Source: Calonectria ilicicola
Taxonomy: Eukaryota; Ascomycota; Sordariomycetes; Hypocreales; Nectriaceae
Direction: 5' to 3'
Length of the DNA stretch: 64,000 nucleotides
Assembly: GCA_020809705.1 (NCBI GenBank)
Contig: CP085828.1
Span: forward strand, 5,084,001-5,148,000
Shown: positions 1-12,083 of the stretch, in pieces
Position numbering within the stretch: position 1 is the stretch's first letter
Layout of the letters: every line of letters starts with the position of its first letter
Notes under the pieces: model-generated
What the model saw: the letters and a program-made list of their open reading frames with translations, nothing else
What the model was told of the DNA's origin: nothing
Databases searched by the model: none
Program-made: the position numbers and the translations under genes

Positions 1-687
1 GCATGCCTGTGTTATCCAGGACATTATTTGAAGTTGGACTTACCAGAGACAAAAGCTTCTCCTCTACACGAGTGGCTTGAGGAATGATGTTTTGAATGTC
101 ATCCTGCCACACAAGAACCAGCCGTTCTTGACGACACACGCAGGCATATTGAAACTTTTTCACGTTGGAAGACTGTGCCAATGTGAGGGATTCGACAATC
201 TGCAATTGTGAACCGTCCTTGAACCGTAGCTCAGTTTGACCTGAAGTAAGGGAGTTGAGTATGCCATCAAGCATCTGGGGTCTCATAGTCAATGCAGCCC
301 CGAGGTTCAGTCTGATGACTGCACCCAACAGCACATTGTGAATAGGATCAGGAGAGGTAACATAATGGCCTCGAGATTGTCGAATCAAGACACCTGTGCA
401 ATCCTCAGAGTCATGATCCGCGATAATCCAACCACTGGCAACAATCCTCTTGAAGAGGTAGTTTACCATCTAATGGAACATTAGTGACAATAATCTTTTA
501 CGCCACAGTCGTGCAGGAAAGTTGAAGTACTCACAGTACGATATCGAAAGTTGTCATCGTAAACGATGCCCATGGGCGGCAAGGAGCTCCTTGGGTCATG
601 CTCAGAAACGATTGACGACCGCGGAGAGTCATGTCGAATCACTTCTGTGAACCTACCCGGAGGGGAAGGCGTCTCTGCTCGACTCAT
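1..687 (-). CDS. N-terminal part of a probable fungal membrane glycosyltransferase (partial)
   Basis: The gene runs off the left edge. The visible part is exon 1 (535-687, 51 codons, start ATG at 687) and exon 2 (44-469, 142 codons), joined in phase 0 by a GTGAGT...TTAG intron. A further GTAAGT donor directly follows exon 2 at 43. The first 50 residues are Ser/Pro-rich and look disordered. Exon 2 encodes a soluble alpha/beta segment beginning YRTMVNYLFKR and containing RFKDGSQLQIVESL and LVLVWQDD. From memory this resembles the uncharacterised domain in front of the family-2 glycosyltransferase/cellulose-synthase-like part of some fungal membrane proteins. The catalytic and membrane parts would lie outside the window. 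The exon structure is well supported; the family call is moderate and the transferase function is inferred. Confidence 0.5.
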
Positions 688-2244
688 TGCAGCTTTCTGA
701 AGCCCAAGAATCTCGAATGAGGAGTAATGGACAAGAATGGCTATCAAACAGGAACGATGAGAGCTTCAACCGAAGAACCTTGCCCACGGGTCCTTACAAA
801 CAAACAGGGAGTCAGCAGCTCATACTTTATTCACCAGGTAAAATTAACAGTGACTTTTATTAAGACGAGAACTGAACGGGCTGACGCCCAGCACCCTGTT
901 GTCAAGCCAAACTGTGATAAGCCCAGCTCCCATGCATCTTTCGTTTTACCTCTTTGGGGAAAACACCGAGCAATAGTTCAAGTCCCCCGATAGGGCTCCA
1001 AGACAAGGATTCGCAGATCGGAAGCGGTATCCTACCCGTCGCACGTCGGTAAACCATCTCAGCTGGAGATGAAGCTGGCTGGGCCAGGCAGATCCAATGA
1101 TTCAAAGTCCGCCGTTACACGTCAAATGGGCCTAGGATACGATGGCGCTGAGCATGTCTGAGGCACAGTATCTGAACCCTTGCAAGGCAAAGCGCACGAT
1201 GCAGCAAAGACGAAATCAAGGTAAATTCAAAGATGTTATCGTGCCTAACCACCATCCAAGCGATGGATGCAGGTCGCCGGTAGGGCCTGACGAGTCAGAC
1301 AATTTGTTGAGATAACCTCCAAGAGGTCGCAATAAAATGGTTGAATCTCGTATTAAGGAACTAATGGCGATAGTTTCACAGAATTAGCGGGTCGCCATGT
1401 AGCTGATCAAATCTAGACTGTGTGTCGGGAGAGGATGTAGGCCAATCAGTTCGGGTGGCTATATCCGTGCAGCCTCTATGCCGGCTCGCCCAGCCGTATT
1501 GGTACCCTATCACGGCATAACCCGAAGGTGCATAGAGAATGCTTACGTTTGACCGGATGCATTGGTCATACCATTCTCTACGCGACCACCCACGTTTTGA
1601 AGCGATGTCAGCCTGCCTGCAGTTCTGCAGGTCGAGCAACCGGTTCGGCATGGCAGCAACGGAGGCAACCTTCGGCACATCCAATGGCATGCTCTCTATT
1701 TTTACGCTGGTAGGGTAGTATTCGTACGATGAGGCTGACACGAGCAAGTCAACCGAGTCGAATTCTCCTAGATAAGGCAGGTTTCCCAAAAGAGCCCCAA
1801 GCAGTGATTTATTGATTTAGGTCTAGGCAACCGAAGCTGCCAAGCTGCCAACTCAAACTCAACTACTCGATCTAAGCTGAAACGACTAATTGGGGGAAAG
1901 GAACGTGGCTGAATCCACCTAAATATTGAACTTTTCTTTCACATGCTGCGTAATGCCGGCCTATGCGAGGTGAAGCTGAAATGCCTCAGCCATGCATATT
2001 CGGTGACAGGGAATGTACCAGGGTGTGATTTGCTAGGGTCTCAACGTGCATTTATTATCTATACTGAATAGAGACTGGACATTCTCCGATAAGATTGTGA
2101 CTGAGCAACACTAAAACAGGACAAGGATGTGGAACTAATTAGAGGCGCCAAAGAAACACCACGGCCCGATCTCGCGGGTCTCGGCAACACGCCGCGCTGC
2201 AACCCAACGGCGCAAGGCGATATTGCATTCACAGTGCACCAGTC
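688..2244. other. Intergenic, no supported gene
   Basis: About 1.5 kb between two minus-strand genes. It should contain the promoter of the truncated gene on the left. An open stretch of 137 codons on the minus strand (1376-1789) has no recognisable family, no good splice partners and no clear start, so I do not call it. Confidence 0.6.
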
Positions 2245-3758
2245 TCAAATCTCCCCTGGAGCACCGCACCCTCCGAACTGCCACATCTTCACCGATCTCA
2301 CCGTCATGCCACGTGTGTCACCCTCCCCCCAGGTGGGAAGCCACTTATCGGCGGCACTCCAAAAGGTCCACTGCGCATTCGTGGCATCGTTGATCCACGG
2401 CTTGTTCCCAGAGTCGTCGCTGTTGTGGCACCCGTTAGTTAGCAAGAGTACCTGGGGCTGTGAGCCGGCGCTAGTAGCGCCATGCTCCGAGATGATGCGT
2501 GCGGCGCAGCAGACTTACAGGAACCATCCGTTTGTGCCACCCACGGCCACGTTCAAAATCAGGTAGAAAGGCTGGTCAAATGGAGCGTTACCAGTGGTCG
2601 AGGACGAAGATGCCCAGGGATTGGCCAATAAAGTCTGGTTTTCCGACATGTCAGAGAAGCCACCCAGATCGTACAAGGGCTTGCTCTTCTTGTATCCGAT
2701 GAAGAGGATCTGGTGAACCTTGCTGTCAATGTAAAAGTAAATGTACTTGTCGGTCCACTGCATTCCAAAGGTGTGGAAACCATTCGAGTAGTCGCCACGG
2801 CGAATCTTTTTGGCTCCAGTAGTGCGCCAGTAGGCGTCAGTAGCAGATGTTGGACCTAAAAGCAAATGTCACTGTCAGTTCACAAGTATTCGCAGCCTGG
2901 GATATCTTGCTCTTACCCCAGTGGGTTGTGCCGTAGTAGTAGTTGCGCCCTCCTTCTGGGTACTTGCGATCGTTGCCTCGCGATTCCATAATGTCAATCT
3001 CGCCGCTTCTGGGCCACTCGCCATACACTGAATCCTCGGGCAGCATCCAAATGGCTGGCCAAAGCCAGTCTCCTTTGGGGATTTTTGCCACAACTTCAAC
3101 ACGACCATACTTGATGGTTTTCTTGCCTTTTGTAGATAGACGAGCTGATCGGACAGGAGGGATCATGTTTCCTTTGACAGGATTCGAAGTGATGATGCAT
3201 GACGAGTTTTTGGTGCTTGTGCAAGACCCATCGCCGCCCTTATTGGACAGATTCAATGTATAGTTGGCGTACATCTCAGCATTCGTAATCGAAGTCGTCT
3301 CGTTTGTAAGAGTGGGTACGATGTGAAGACCTTCGGCGTCAACGTATGAGTTCTTCTCGTCGGTCGTTGTCCAGTCGAATGCACCGTTTCCAAACCCGTC
3401 AATCTGAACCTCATGGGTCCAAACTTTCGTATCCAGAGTTTGGAAATTATCTTCGAATACGACGCACATCTAGATTCAATTTTGTTAGAGTCAATTTACC
3501 AGCTGTAGAGGAGGTAGTAAACATGGCGAGACTTACCTGCGGTTGCCTATAACTCCAGGCGCTAAAGAAAGCAATCACACCAGCACCTGCAAGCCCAAGA
3601 AGAAGAAACAGACCAACAATAAAGTTGTTCCATTTGGTCTTCTTCAGCGCCGGATCATTGAGCCATGGTTTTTCATACTCACTCGTCAAGAGTGAGCTTT
3701 TGAACCTGTGGTTCGGTCCCGTATTGGGAAAATAGTTTGGTGTTGAGGATTCTGACAT
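2245..3758 (-). CDS. Membrane-anchored GH16 glucanase / beta-1,3-glucan-binding-type protein
   Basis: Four exons: 3537-3758, 2917-3469, 2519-2855, 2245-2470. Introns are 67, 61 and 48 bp with consistent phases, giving 445 residues. Residues 1-45 are cytoplasmic, 46-66 form one hydrophobic helix (type II anchor), and the rest is an extracellular concanavalin-like GH16 domain. The catalytic signature GEIDIMES places the two acidic catalytic residues near E231 and E236, with D233 between them. IWMLPEDSVYGEWPRSG before it and ILNVAVGG near the end are conserved GH16 segments. The family cleaves or remodels beta-1,3-glucans; a tethered form suggests cell-wall work at the fungal surface rather than digestion of a distant substrate. 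The subfamily resembles laminarinase/GNBP-type GH16, not the Crh transglycosylases. Two more Trp-rich regions near the C terminus are usual for the group. Confidence 0.88.
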
Positions 3759-5748
3759 GGGAGTTTGACTGAATCAGAACAGGAAAAAGGTGGAGATTGA
3801 ATTAATTAGAAATTATGGTTGTTCTTTTGGGTGTATTTGATAATTATGTGTCGGAGTCCAAAGATTCCTCTGCAAAGATTAATGGTCCTTGGGAGGAGTA
3901 AAAAAAACCAGCAGGGATGGCGAAAACGGAAATCTCCAACAGTCGAAGCTTGTGAAAATAGCAGGGGATACTTGAATCATAAACAAGCCTTTCAACTGAG
4001 TAAGATCGTTCTCCATCGAGTGGATTTGATCTGCATAATCGATTGACCCATAAAGATACCACTGGGGCGAATCACTCATGAAGCGATGCCACTCGTCAAC
4101 CTTTTTTTTTCTTGAAAATCTCGTGCTACCTTGAAAAGAGGCTCAAGCCGGTCTTAGCGCGGGCAATCATGGATGCCTCAATCGGTCGCGGCTTCAGTTT
4201 GCCGAAACCCAGGCATCTCAGTGCCAGGGGTTGTGTTGGGGCGTCTCTTTTCTCTCCGTTGCATAAATTCCAATCGACAGGGGTCTTGGAGCCGTATACC
4301 ATGTTCAATGGAAGGCTCAAGGGTACGAATCCCGGATCCAAACGGGCTCTTCGTTTGAAACAGGTGGCAGGCTGTCTAGGACCAAAATCTCCGCTACCTC
4401 TATCAACATCGAGATGCATCCAGATGCTCTGTTTCCAATAGCCTCGGACATTTTGGTCCATTTCAGCTCATGCCCGAACCCTGGATCTTCAAAGCTGAGT
4501 CCAAGGATAACGTGTCCCCTGCTCACTTTGCTCGCTGATATCAATAGTGTGCCAAGAAGCTGCCTTATCTAACGGCTGCACTTCAAAGCATTTAGAGAGT
4601 AGGAGCATATACGAAGTGCATGGCCTGAAGCACGACAAGTCACTAATTGTTCTCATTCTGACGTCGAGGGCAGAGCGGCTAGCAGTGGGTCTAAGGGATT
4701 CAGCTAGGCCGGGTTTCGAGGCCCGTCAAAGATCCAAGATACGAGATCAGGAATAAGGTGCCATATTCACTAAGAAGTGCCTCTTTAAATTGGGCCAGCT
4801 TATCATGGTATAAGTGGGTTCAGGTTACATTATTGACGCTGCAGAGCAAGCTTGCGAGAGGCCAACGAGAAATGAAGACACTGGCATGCCACGTGTTAAA
4901 AGTTACGACGAAAACATACGAGTGGCCTTTGATATTTATTTTGCATTCCCTATGGAGATAATAAGGTACGATATTATTCTGCGGCTCAATTCTTTCCCTT
5001 TTAACCGTCGCTCAATCACTTGCACAATGCGCCAGAGAGGCCCTGTCCATCCCCCCACGGTCTACGTCGTCCACATTTGGTCTAGCCAGTGGGGTCTCTA
5101 ACCGGACCATGAGCCGACAACGCGTGTTAAACCAGTTCGGGCATATCTCACAGGGGTATTGACAGGGCATAATCTCCAGTTGAAGGGAGCCATGCCTGAT
5201 ATGAAATCCTGGAGCCACTCGAAACAATATTTCCCCATGCAGCAGCGTATGATACGGTATCCCGACTTTGCGCCCGTCACTGTCTCTGGCGCTGATACCG
5301 AAAGCTGAATCCTGCGTGCATCGTTGTTTTTCACTTGTCTCGTTATCTGCCGCCAAGTTTCTGCCTACACTCGTTGAGTACCGAAAACTAGCCATTCGTG
5401 TTGAGATGCGAGCTGAGAACAGAATGGCGACAGGCGAGGCCCATGGCCATGCAAATTGGTGGCTGACTCACTACCAGAACCTGGGCTGATGATGTTAGGC
5501 GCGTATCTTATCATGAAATCTCTTGATCTTCTCATCTCCAAGTTGACCCGTATCAACAAGATGAGCTGAAAAGCCAGGCACTATCTCCCATATCAAGCAT
5601 TTTATATGCATCATAAAACTCAAAAAAGGAACATGGTTAGTACAATACTCTATCCTCAGCTTCCCTCTTCCTTGTCATTACTGCAACACTTCGATAGTGA
5701 TTCTACTGAGCGCGGCTGAACATGCGAGGAGATCAAGACATGAAAATC
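3759..5748. other. Intergenic, no supported gene
   Basis: About 2 kb. Both strands stay open for about 110 codons around 4112-4461, and the minus strand for about 128 codons at 5012-5395, but neither frame has a recognisable motif, a convincing start or splice signals. Possibly old decayed sequence. No tRNA-like cloverleaf was seen. Confidence 0.5.
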
Positions 5749-7520
5749 TCATTGCATATCATGTGACTGATCGATATGCTTAGTGACCATGATTCCGTAT
5801 GGAACGTCCCCATATTCTTTATCGGCATCGCGAAGTATGTGTTTCTGGCTATCCGTTTCAAAGGTATCGTCATGTTTTCCGCCGAGAACATGAGTGGTGG
5901 CAGCGTTGCCTCCATACCTGTCGAAGGAGGATGGATCGTTTGTTGCTTTCGCGGGGGTTCTCAGCTTGTATGAGGAGCCGCGCTCCTTATGGTTCCGTCG
6001 CCCATTGCTGGGATAGCTGCTCTTCTCACTGCCACCCTGAGATGAATCGCCTCCCAGACTAAACAATCTGCGGAAAAGCGGCCGTAAAGTCATTAAGCAG
6101 CCAACAGTAAATCCGAGACCATCTAACCAAATTCAAATTATTAGCTCTAAATCATCCGACTAACTTTTTTGGTCGGTTGACGTAATGATGCGACAACCCG
6201 ATCAAGACTTACTTTCGGCATAACCCCAAATTACAATATCGCTGAGCGCGTCTGATGCCAATGAACTATTAGTACGTGGCCATGAAATATACAAGCCACA
6301 TCTTCCTGTTACATACACAGATAGTCTTCCTGTGCAGTGAGATTCACAGTATACTTGAGACGAACACAAGCTGAAAGTAATGCAAAGAATCCCAGTCCGA
6401 GGATGCCCGCAACTGAAATTTTAGCGTTCCGATTTAGCTGAACATTCCAGAGCAACGGAATTGGCATAAAAGCCGTGACCCAGTCGGTGAAGATATTTAC
6501 CGCGGTCGTCGCATCTAGCCATTGTGGTATTAGTATTGGATGATCGTGATGATATAAAGTGATGTGACTGACAATATATATCCGCTAAAGTTTGTTGGGG
6601 GTGACATTTCCCCCCAGACTTCAGTAGAGAGGTATTCCAAGTCGCAGCAATAGGGTTACGTTGGAATATGATGTAGAATGCTATCAAGACTTAGAACAAG
6701 CAAATCACAAAATACAATCAAGTTAGCCAGCTTCTGGCAAGAACTGAGTACTTACCAGCAATAAGATTCATGGCAGTGAACATGGCCATGACACCGTATT
6801 GTACATATACATAACCCTTTCTACCCTGGTTGATCCATGAGTTAGTGATCTCAACCCATTTTTTCTGCACGGTCAAAATTTCCGATTTGTTGCTATCGCA
6901 TAACAGAAAGAGAAAAGAAGCGACGAACCTTGGCGATCCGAACAAGTGTCATTCCGATCGATATTTTGACTAGAATTATGTTGATGCAATAGAAAACCTC
7001 GAATAGAAAAAACCACTAATCAATAGAACGTATAATCAGCCGCTGGTGCTTGAACCAAAAACAGATGTACCTAGGATCCGGCTTACGAATAGGCCGAGCT
7101 TTTGATACCCTCCATTTTCGGGCATTGCTAGCGTCGCGTTGCTCGCGCCAATACCTGAGAAGGCGCATGCAATACATGCTATGGAGAGTATGGTGAAAAA
7201 GGGAAGAGCGGCCGTCATGAACCAGTCTGTAATATCCCATCGCGAATAGTGTAGTCTAGTGTAGACGCGGAGGCAAAAAGTAATGTAGCCGGCGGCACAA
7301 CTTATGTAATCGAATCAGCATGCTGTCAAGGAAAGACCCGTGTTGAAAAAAAGTGCCTGGATTTCAAAAAGTCCAGGATGTAAATGTATAGGCAGAATTC
7401 AACTCACTACGTACACAATTAGTCAAGGGGGTTTGAATCGTGAAGCATGAGGAAATTGGATCTAACCATTGTAATCACCGCTGCTGCCAGGTTCGGTGCG
7501 TGTTCCACAAACAACGCCAT
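5749..7520 (-). CDS. PTH11-like fungal rhodopsin-domain membrane receptor (no CFEM)
   Basis: Seven minus-strand exons can be joined in phase: about 7300-7087, 7015-6929, 6825-6756, 6680-6573, 6514-6317, 6251-6213 and 6122-5749. They encode a seven-helix protein of the fungal 'Rhodopsin domain' family related to the PTH11 receptors. Diagnostic stretches are the extracellular/TM segment RWDITDWFMTAALPFF, the helix LFEVFYCINIILVKISIGMT, and the late segment ALSDIVIWGYAENGLGFTVG. The cytoplasmic tail of about 120 residues is Ser-, Gly- and Arg-rich and hydrophilic. The family is thought to sense surface or chemical cues at the plasma membrane. The 5' end is unresolved: an ATG at 7520 begins a plausible first exon (MALFVEHAPNLAAAV), but its splice phase does not fit the acceptor near 7305. 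Another first exon or a start near 7647 is possible. Confidence 0.75.
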
Positions 7521-8656
7521 ATTGAAATACAAGTGTCAACAGTTCAGCATCTAAAACCCTCGTAATAAATAAGATAGTCACTTCTTCGATCTCGTTTACG
7601 GCGAACGTAACACCTTGCGCGATCGGGATCCCGGAAAAACGAATCATATTTGCAATTCGTGGATCTGCGGTACTTAAGCATACAAAAATCCGTCGGAACC
7701 GACCGCGGACCCGGCCATTTGCAAGGAATTATTTGTTTGAATTTGACTTCAATAGCTGTGCATCAAATCAGATATTTGAAATGGGTGGAATGCGAAAGGT
7801 GGCGAAATGCTGAGTGCAAGTATGGGTTCCAGCTTGATGGGCAAGGTTTACTTCCTTCAACGGCACCAATAACCGCATTTTCACTCGCGGAGAACGGTCC
7901 TTGTCCGCGATTCTATTTCGGGGAACTGCCCAAGTCCGCGGCTCTCTAAGAAGAAAGATTATGTTCAGTGACGTATTATTTAGTCAGGCCATGACTCTCA
8001 GCACGAAATATTTCTCAGGTATGTGTAAGAAGGCTAAAACAAGTCAATTTACAAAATTAAACACCATCCTCGTTTTCTAAACAGAAGATTCTGGATGAGG
8101 CCCACAGTATTATTACCCATTTTCAGTTAATATATTCATCATAACGCAGATATATTTCCTCTTCAAGCCGCTATGTGATGGATTGGTTTCTTTGGAAGTT
8201 CCGGCTAGCAAAGGCATGGTCTGTTTGGTGCGCACGCTTCGGCTCAAAAGCTCCGACATGGAATGATTTTCTACCCCATTTCTCCAGAAGCGAGGCCTTG
8301 GCGGAGGCATTCGGCGTAACTAAATATTTTAACAATTCAAGAGGCGGAGAAAATGATATCTCGGGTGATTAGCGCTGAGCTAATTGCCGAACAAGGCTGG
8401 ATCGGCACGGCGCCAATCCACAAGATTCGCTCAACTGTCCGTGAAGGCGAGTCATTCCCCATTTCAACACGTCAGATATTCCCAGAAAACAAATTCTAAA
8501 GCAGGGGAAGTAACACGCCTCAAGTAAGTGGGCGTAAATAATGATGAATATGTAGCGGATATATGGAAGCATTAGGAATTTTAATAAGCTTGAACTAATT
8601 TTGTTTTATTCGCAGTTCAAAATCATAGATCTCTCTCAATATAATTAACAAATACA
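7521..8656. other. Intergenic, no supported gene
   Basis: AT-rich spacer between the receptor 5' end and the 3' end of the BTB gene. It may hold an upstream exon of the receptor. I see nothing else. Confidence 0.5.
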
Positions 8657-9926
8657 TTATCTAAAATCCGAAAGTCGTAAGCCGTTCATTTCTGACTCAA
8701 GATCGGCCAGAATCGGTTCAATGTAATCCTTCAAAGTGCAGTTATGGCGAACGAGTTTTTGTGGAATCTTTTCCGCTTGTGCAGTGCCAAATAGGCCCGC
8801 GGGTTTTACAGCTTTCGGAGGATATTGCAAGATGGTCCAAGCACCAGAGTGTTTCCCATCAGACCTATCTTCTTCAGAACAATAATATTGGGGTGATTCG
8901 AACCCCCGAAGCCGGTGAATAGCCATGTCAAGACTAGGAAAGAGACCTAGGTTAGATACACGGGTTGAAGAAAACCCTTTCCCATGCATCTCTCGCATCA
9001 ATGCGCCCAAAATTACTGATCTACATCCAGGACTACATCCTGCCATGTCTGAAATCAGGTCATTTTCCAAAGTCATAAGAGAGCTAAGTAGCTTGTCGCG
9101 AAGAATTTGTCTCGTGTTGTTAATTTTCTCTATTGAAATTAGTCTCTGCCAAAGATACGGATTAATAGACATACCAATGATCTTTGGCCGTATTGAAGAT
9201 GTCTCTTCTGAGATTGAAACATTTGTGCTACAAATCACTCTTCGTGTTGATGATTCGAAAAGGGACGAATCTTGAAAAACAAAAGATACCAAAATCTCTT
9301 CAGCCGCGTTTTCGAAAGGATTAAACAAACTGCGCGATGTATGCTTCTTGCTGTACTTAAGCCATTTCTGAGAAATGAACCAAACAGCATCATGGCATAT
9401 CAAGTCATCCACAATTACAGCTACATGACTTAAAGTCCGCAGCGATACTGTTTCGGGAATGCCGCGGGTCTTTGCGTGGATTATCTTCATTACAAGCTCG
9501 AAAGCGTGCAAATCAAATATCGGATCAATCCACCAATGATAGAGGCCATCAGACTCATTAGGGAACGATTCCTTAAAACCGCTTTCAAACATAGTGTTTG
9601 CGCGGCATGACGCAAGTGAAAGGTGCTTCTTAGATACTTGAAAGTGTGACACTGGGGGATCGTCCTCAGCAGGCTCCTCACTCTTATGACCCTCGTCGTT
9701 CTCAGTAGGCTCCTCACTCTTATGGCTCTCGTCGCTCTCAGATCGTTCATCCAAAGTATGGCAAGATTGTTCTGTGGACAAATTAGCTATAATCCAAATA
9801 TTAAGGAATTTAACCTTCGATCCAGATTAATTGCGTGGGGCTAAGTTCACACTCGCCTTTTTTATGGAGATGAATTAGAGTATCCCCATTTGGATCAATT
9901 GCAATGTGATTTGAGATCATTTTCAT
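8657..9926 (-). CDS. Fungal BTB/POZ-domain protein with acidic insert
   Basis: Two exons (9815-9926 and 8657-9771) separated by a 43-bp intron with GCTAAT branch point give 408 residues; ATG at 9926 or 9920. The start reads like the usual fungal BTB opening (IAIDPNGDTLIHL), and after the insert it continues with VSKKHLSLAS and then FELVMKIIHAKTRGIPETVSL, LSHVAVIVDDLICHDAV and WLKY. These match the beta-strand/helix core of the BTB fold in Aspergillus/Penicillium-type proteins. Between strand 1 and the KKHLSLAS strand lies an acidic, two-copy repeat. The C-terminal 200 residues carry a pattern typical of the same fungal family, with a Cys-containing segment near GCSPGCRS. Such proteins mediate protein-protein contacts; no Cullin-3 or DNA-binding partner domain is visible, so the exact role is unknown. 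Confidence 0.75.
9665..9736 (-). repeat. 36-bp tandem duplication coding for an acidic 12-residue repeat
   Basis: Two adjacent 36-bp units (9665-9700 and 9701-9736) differ at a few bases and encode two copies of a DE-x-HKSEEP-type unit within the BTB protein. Because the unit is a multiple of three, copy-number change would keep the frame. Confidence 0.85.
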
Positions 9927-12083
9927 GTCTGGGAAAGAGTAAAAGATGAAATCGTACCCAAGCTTCGCGTCACTTGTTTATCTGCCCGTCTTCAAGAGCG
10001 GGGAAAGTGGTACGCCTCCGACATTTTGAAGGTCACGTGATAGTTGGCATACCAACGGTATACCCTCAAATTTTCATTTGTGTGACATTGCCCGTGATGT
10101 TTTCGGGGTTAAGCACAGCAGCATTTTATATCCATTCTCAAGAATCATTTGGGTTCAATATATCTTAAATTGGCCAGTCTCAATGTGCTTCTTACACCAG
10201 GTTACTCAGTATAAACAAGCACCCTCTGCACAACATATCGATCAACAGCAGTTTTTACAGATATGCTGGCCCCGTGAATGACAAAAGGTAGAGTTTTACA
10301 AAATGAAATTGCGATAAAATTTCAAATAAGTCAGTCCAAACTGTCGCGGATATTTAAAAAAAAAAAAAAAAGTCGCAAAACGCGCCCAGTTCATGTTTAT
10401 TCCCCGAAATGATCATAGGGAACCCAAGCGCATGATGCTTTTTCTTCTTTTTCTTCGATGGGAGCTGCTTTTTTACGTGATTGATTTTCCCCACCGCGTG
10501 TGCATTAAACCGTTTTAATCGTCATTAATCAAGAGTGACTCGACCAATGTATCTCAGCCATCTTGCTTTCTAACCTTAACCTCCATACCAAGCCAAAGAT
10601 CTCGAACTGTCGTTGCTGCATTATTAAGACTTTGTGAGGCTGTTGGCAAGTGTGTTTTGATTATCGATTCTGTCCAGGTTACCTTTCAGTGTTGCATTGG
10701 TCGCTTCTCTTGCAACCTGGACCGCCTCGTCAAGGTAATCCGACTGACCTATTTCTTCTTATCGCTACCCCAATAAAAAAGAAAGCCACACAAAGTTACC
10801 CATTCGGCAACATCCCAAGCCTATTTGTTAAGGCGATTCACCATTTCCAAACCTTCTCGAATAACTTCATCCAAATAATATATTTCTTCCAACTCCAATT
10901 TTATATAAAATGCATGTGGCCTAGCCGGTGGATCGCACTAATTTTGACGCCAATTACTCTCCAGTCTTAGGCTAATGTGAAAGGAGCCCAAGACGGGATC
11001 GTCTAAAAAGCAGACACATGCCATCTTCTGATGTCATCGATTTTGAACTCTTAGCCAATCAAGGCCTATTCGCCTTAATTTCGGCTGATTACACTGCCGA
11101 ACTCAGCTTGACTAATCTTGCTACTGTGAAATATGTGATGTGTCAAAACCTCACTCTGAAATGCTCGGCTTCGGACCATCCATAAACTTCAATTGGGCCG
11201 AGCAAGAGTCGATTAAAATATGCCGCAACAAAAGATTCTGTTGACTTGACTACAAGCCACTACTCCACCAAGTCGCGACATCCCACCTGATCAAGATCAG
11301 CCACTAAAATCAGGCTTCCGAGAACAGGGTCTGCGCTTCCCGGTATTCAGCTGCGGGGAGACGGAAACTCCTTCGGGAAATAGTCTTGGCACGCTAGGGT
11401 GTCCGATACAGAAAAAACCGCATTGGTGCGCATGGCAAAGTCCTGGAAGGTGAACAATTGTAACGTAGGCCACACACGCCCGGTGATAACAACAGCAATG
11501 AATGCTACTGCTACCCAAGTTCTTTCTTTTTTTTTTCCCCATTACAACGTCAAGGGTTCCATAGCGTCGCCAGACCCGGCGAAACAGGGGTGAAACGTAC
11601 ACTAGAGGCGAAGGAAATGGATGGTGTGGCCAGCCTAACTGTCCAGGACTAGCATTTACAAATCCCCCCACTCTGCACTCCCCCTTCAGAAAAAAAAGAA
11701 AAAAAAAGGCCATTCATCACTTGAATTTACGTATGGGCCCGTAAGCACTAACTCGCCGGAGCGCTTGTGAGGTCACAGGCTAAATGCTTTCAAGGACCAA
11801 TTTCCAGGATTATGCGATTGCATCACTAGTCTTATCCACCGCGAGTAAACCATGCAGAGATCGTTTCGGAATGATATTCTTGGCGACTCCCATTGCCAAT
11901 TTTTGCAATCCAATTCGGTCAGCTTGCTTTGCCAAGATATCTTCACTGGATCGGTTGTTAATCCAACCCCACCGCTCCAATACCAGATCTGTCATGGCGG
12001 TTGCAGCTGGATATAATGTTGAACAATAAAGACACAAGTAATTCCCGTCGTCTCCTCCCTCCGATTCCATCTAAAATTCAACC
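9927..12083. other. Intergenic, no supported gene
   Basis: About 2.1 kb separating the divergently transcribed BTB and P450 genes. It contains a 15-A run near 10350 and several poly-T/poly-A tracts. A 138-codon open frame on the minus strand (11297-11713) is rich in simple-sequence-derived Lys/Phe and is not convincing. Confidence 0.55.

Noticed and set aside
1376..1789. 137-codon minus-strand frame
   Set aside because: No homology recalled, no intron or promoter context, low protein-like composition.
4112..4461. Both strands open for about 110 codons
   Set aside because: No family, no splice or start support; overlapping open frames are expected by chance in GC-richer spacers.
8880..8925. 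T-arm-like GGTTCGAATC on the minus strand
   Set aside because: It lies within the BTB coding exon and lacks any flanking D-arm, anticodon arm or acceptor stem.
11297..11713. 138-codon minus-strand frame
   Set aside because: Begins and ends in simple-sequence tracts; no motif.
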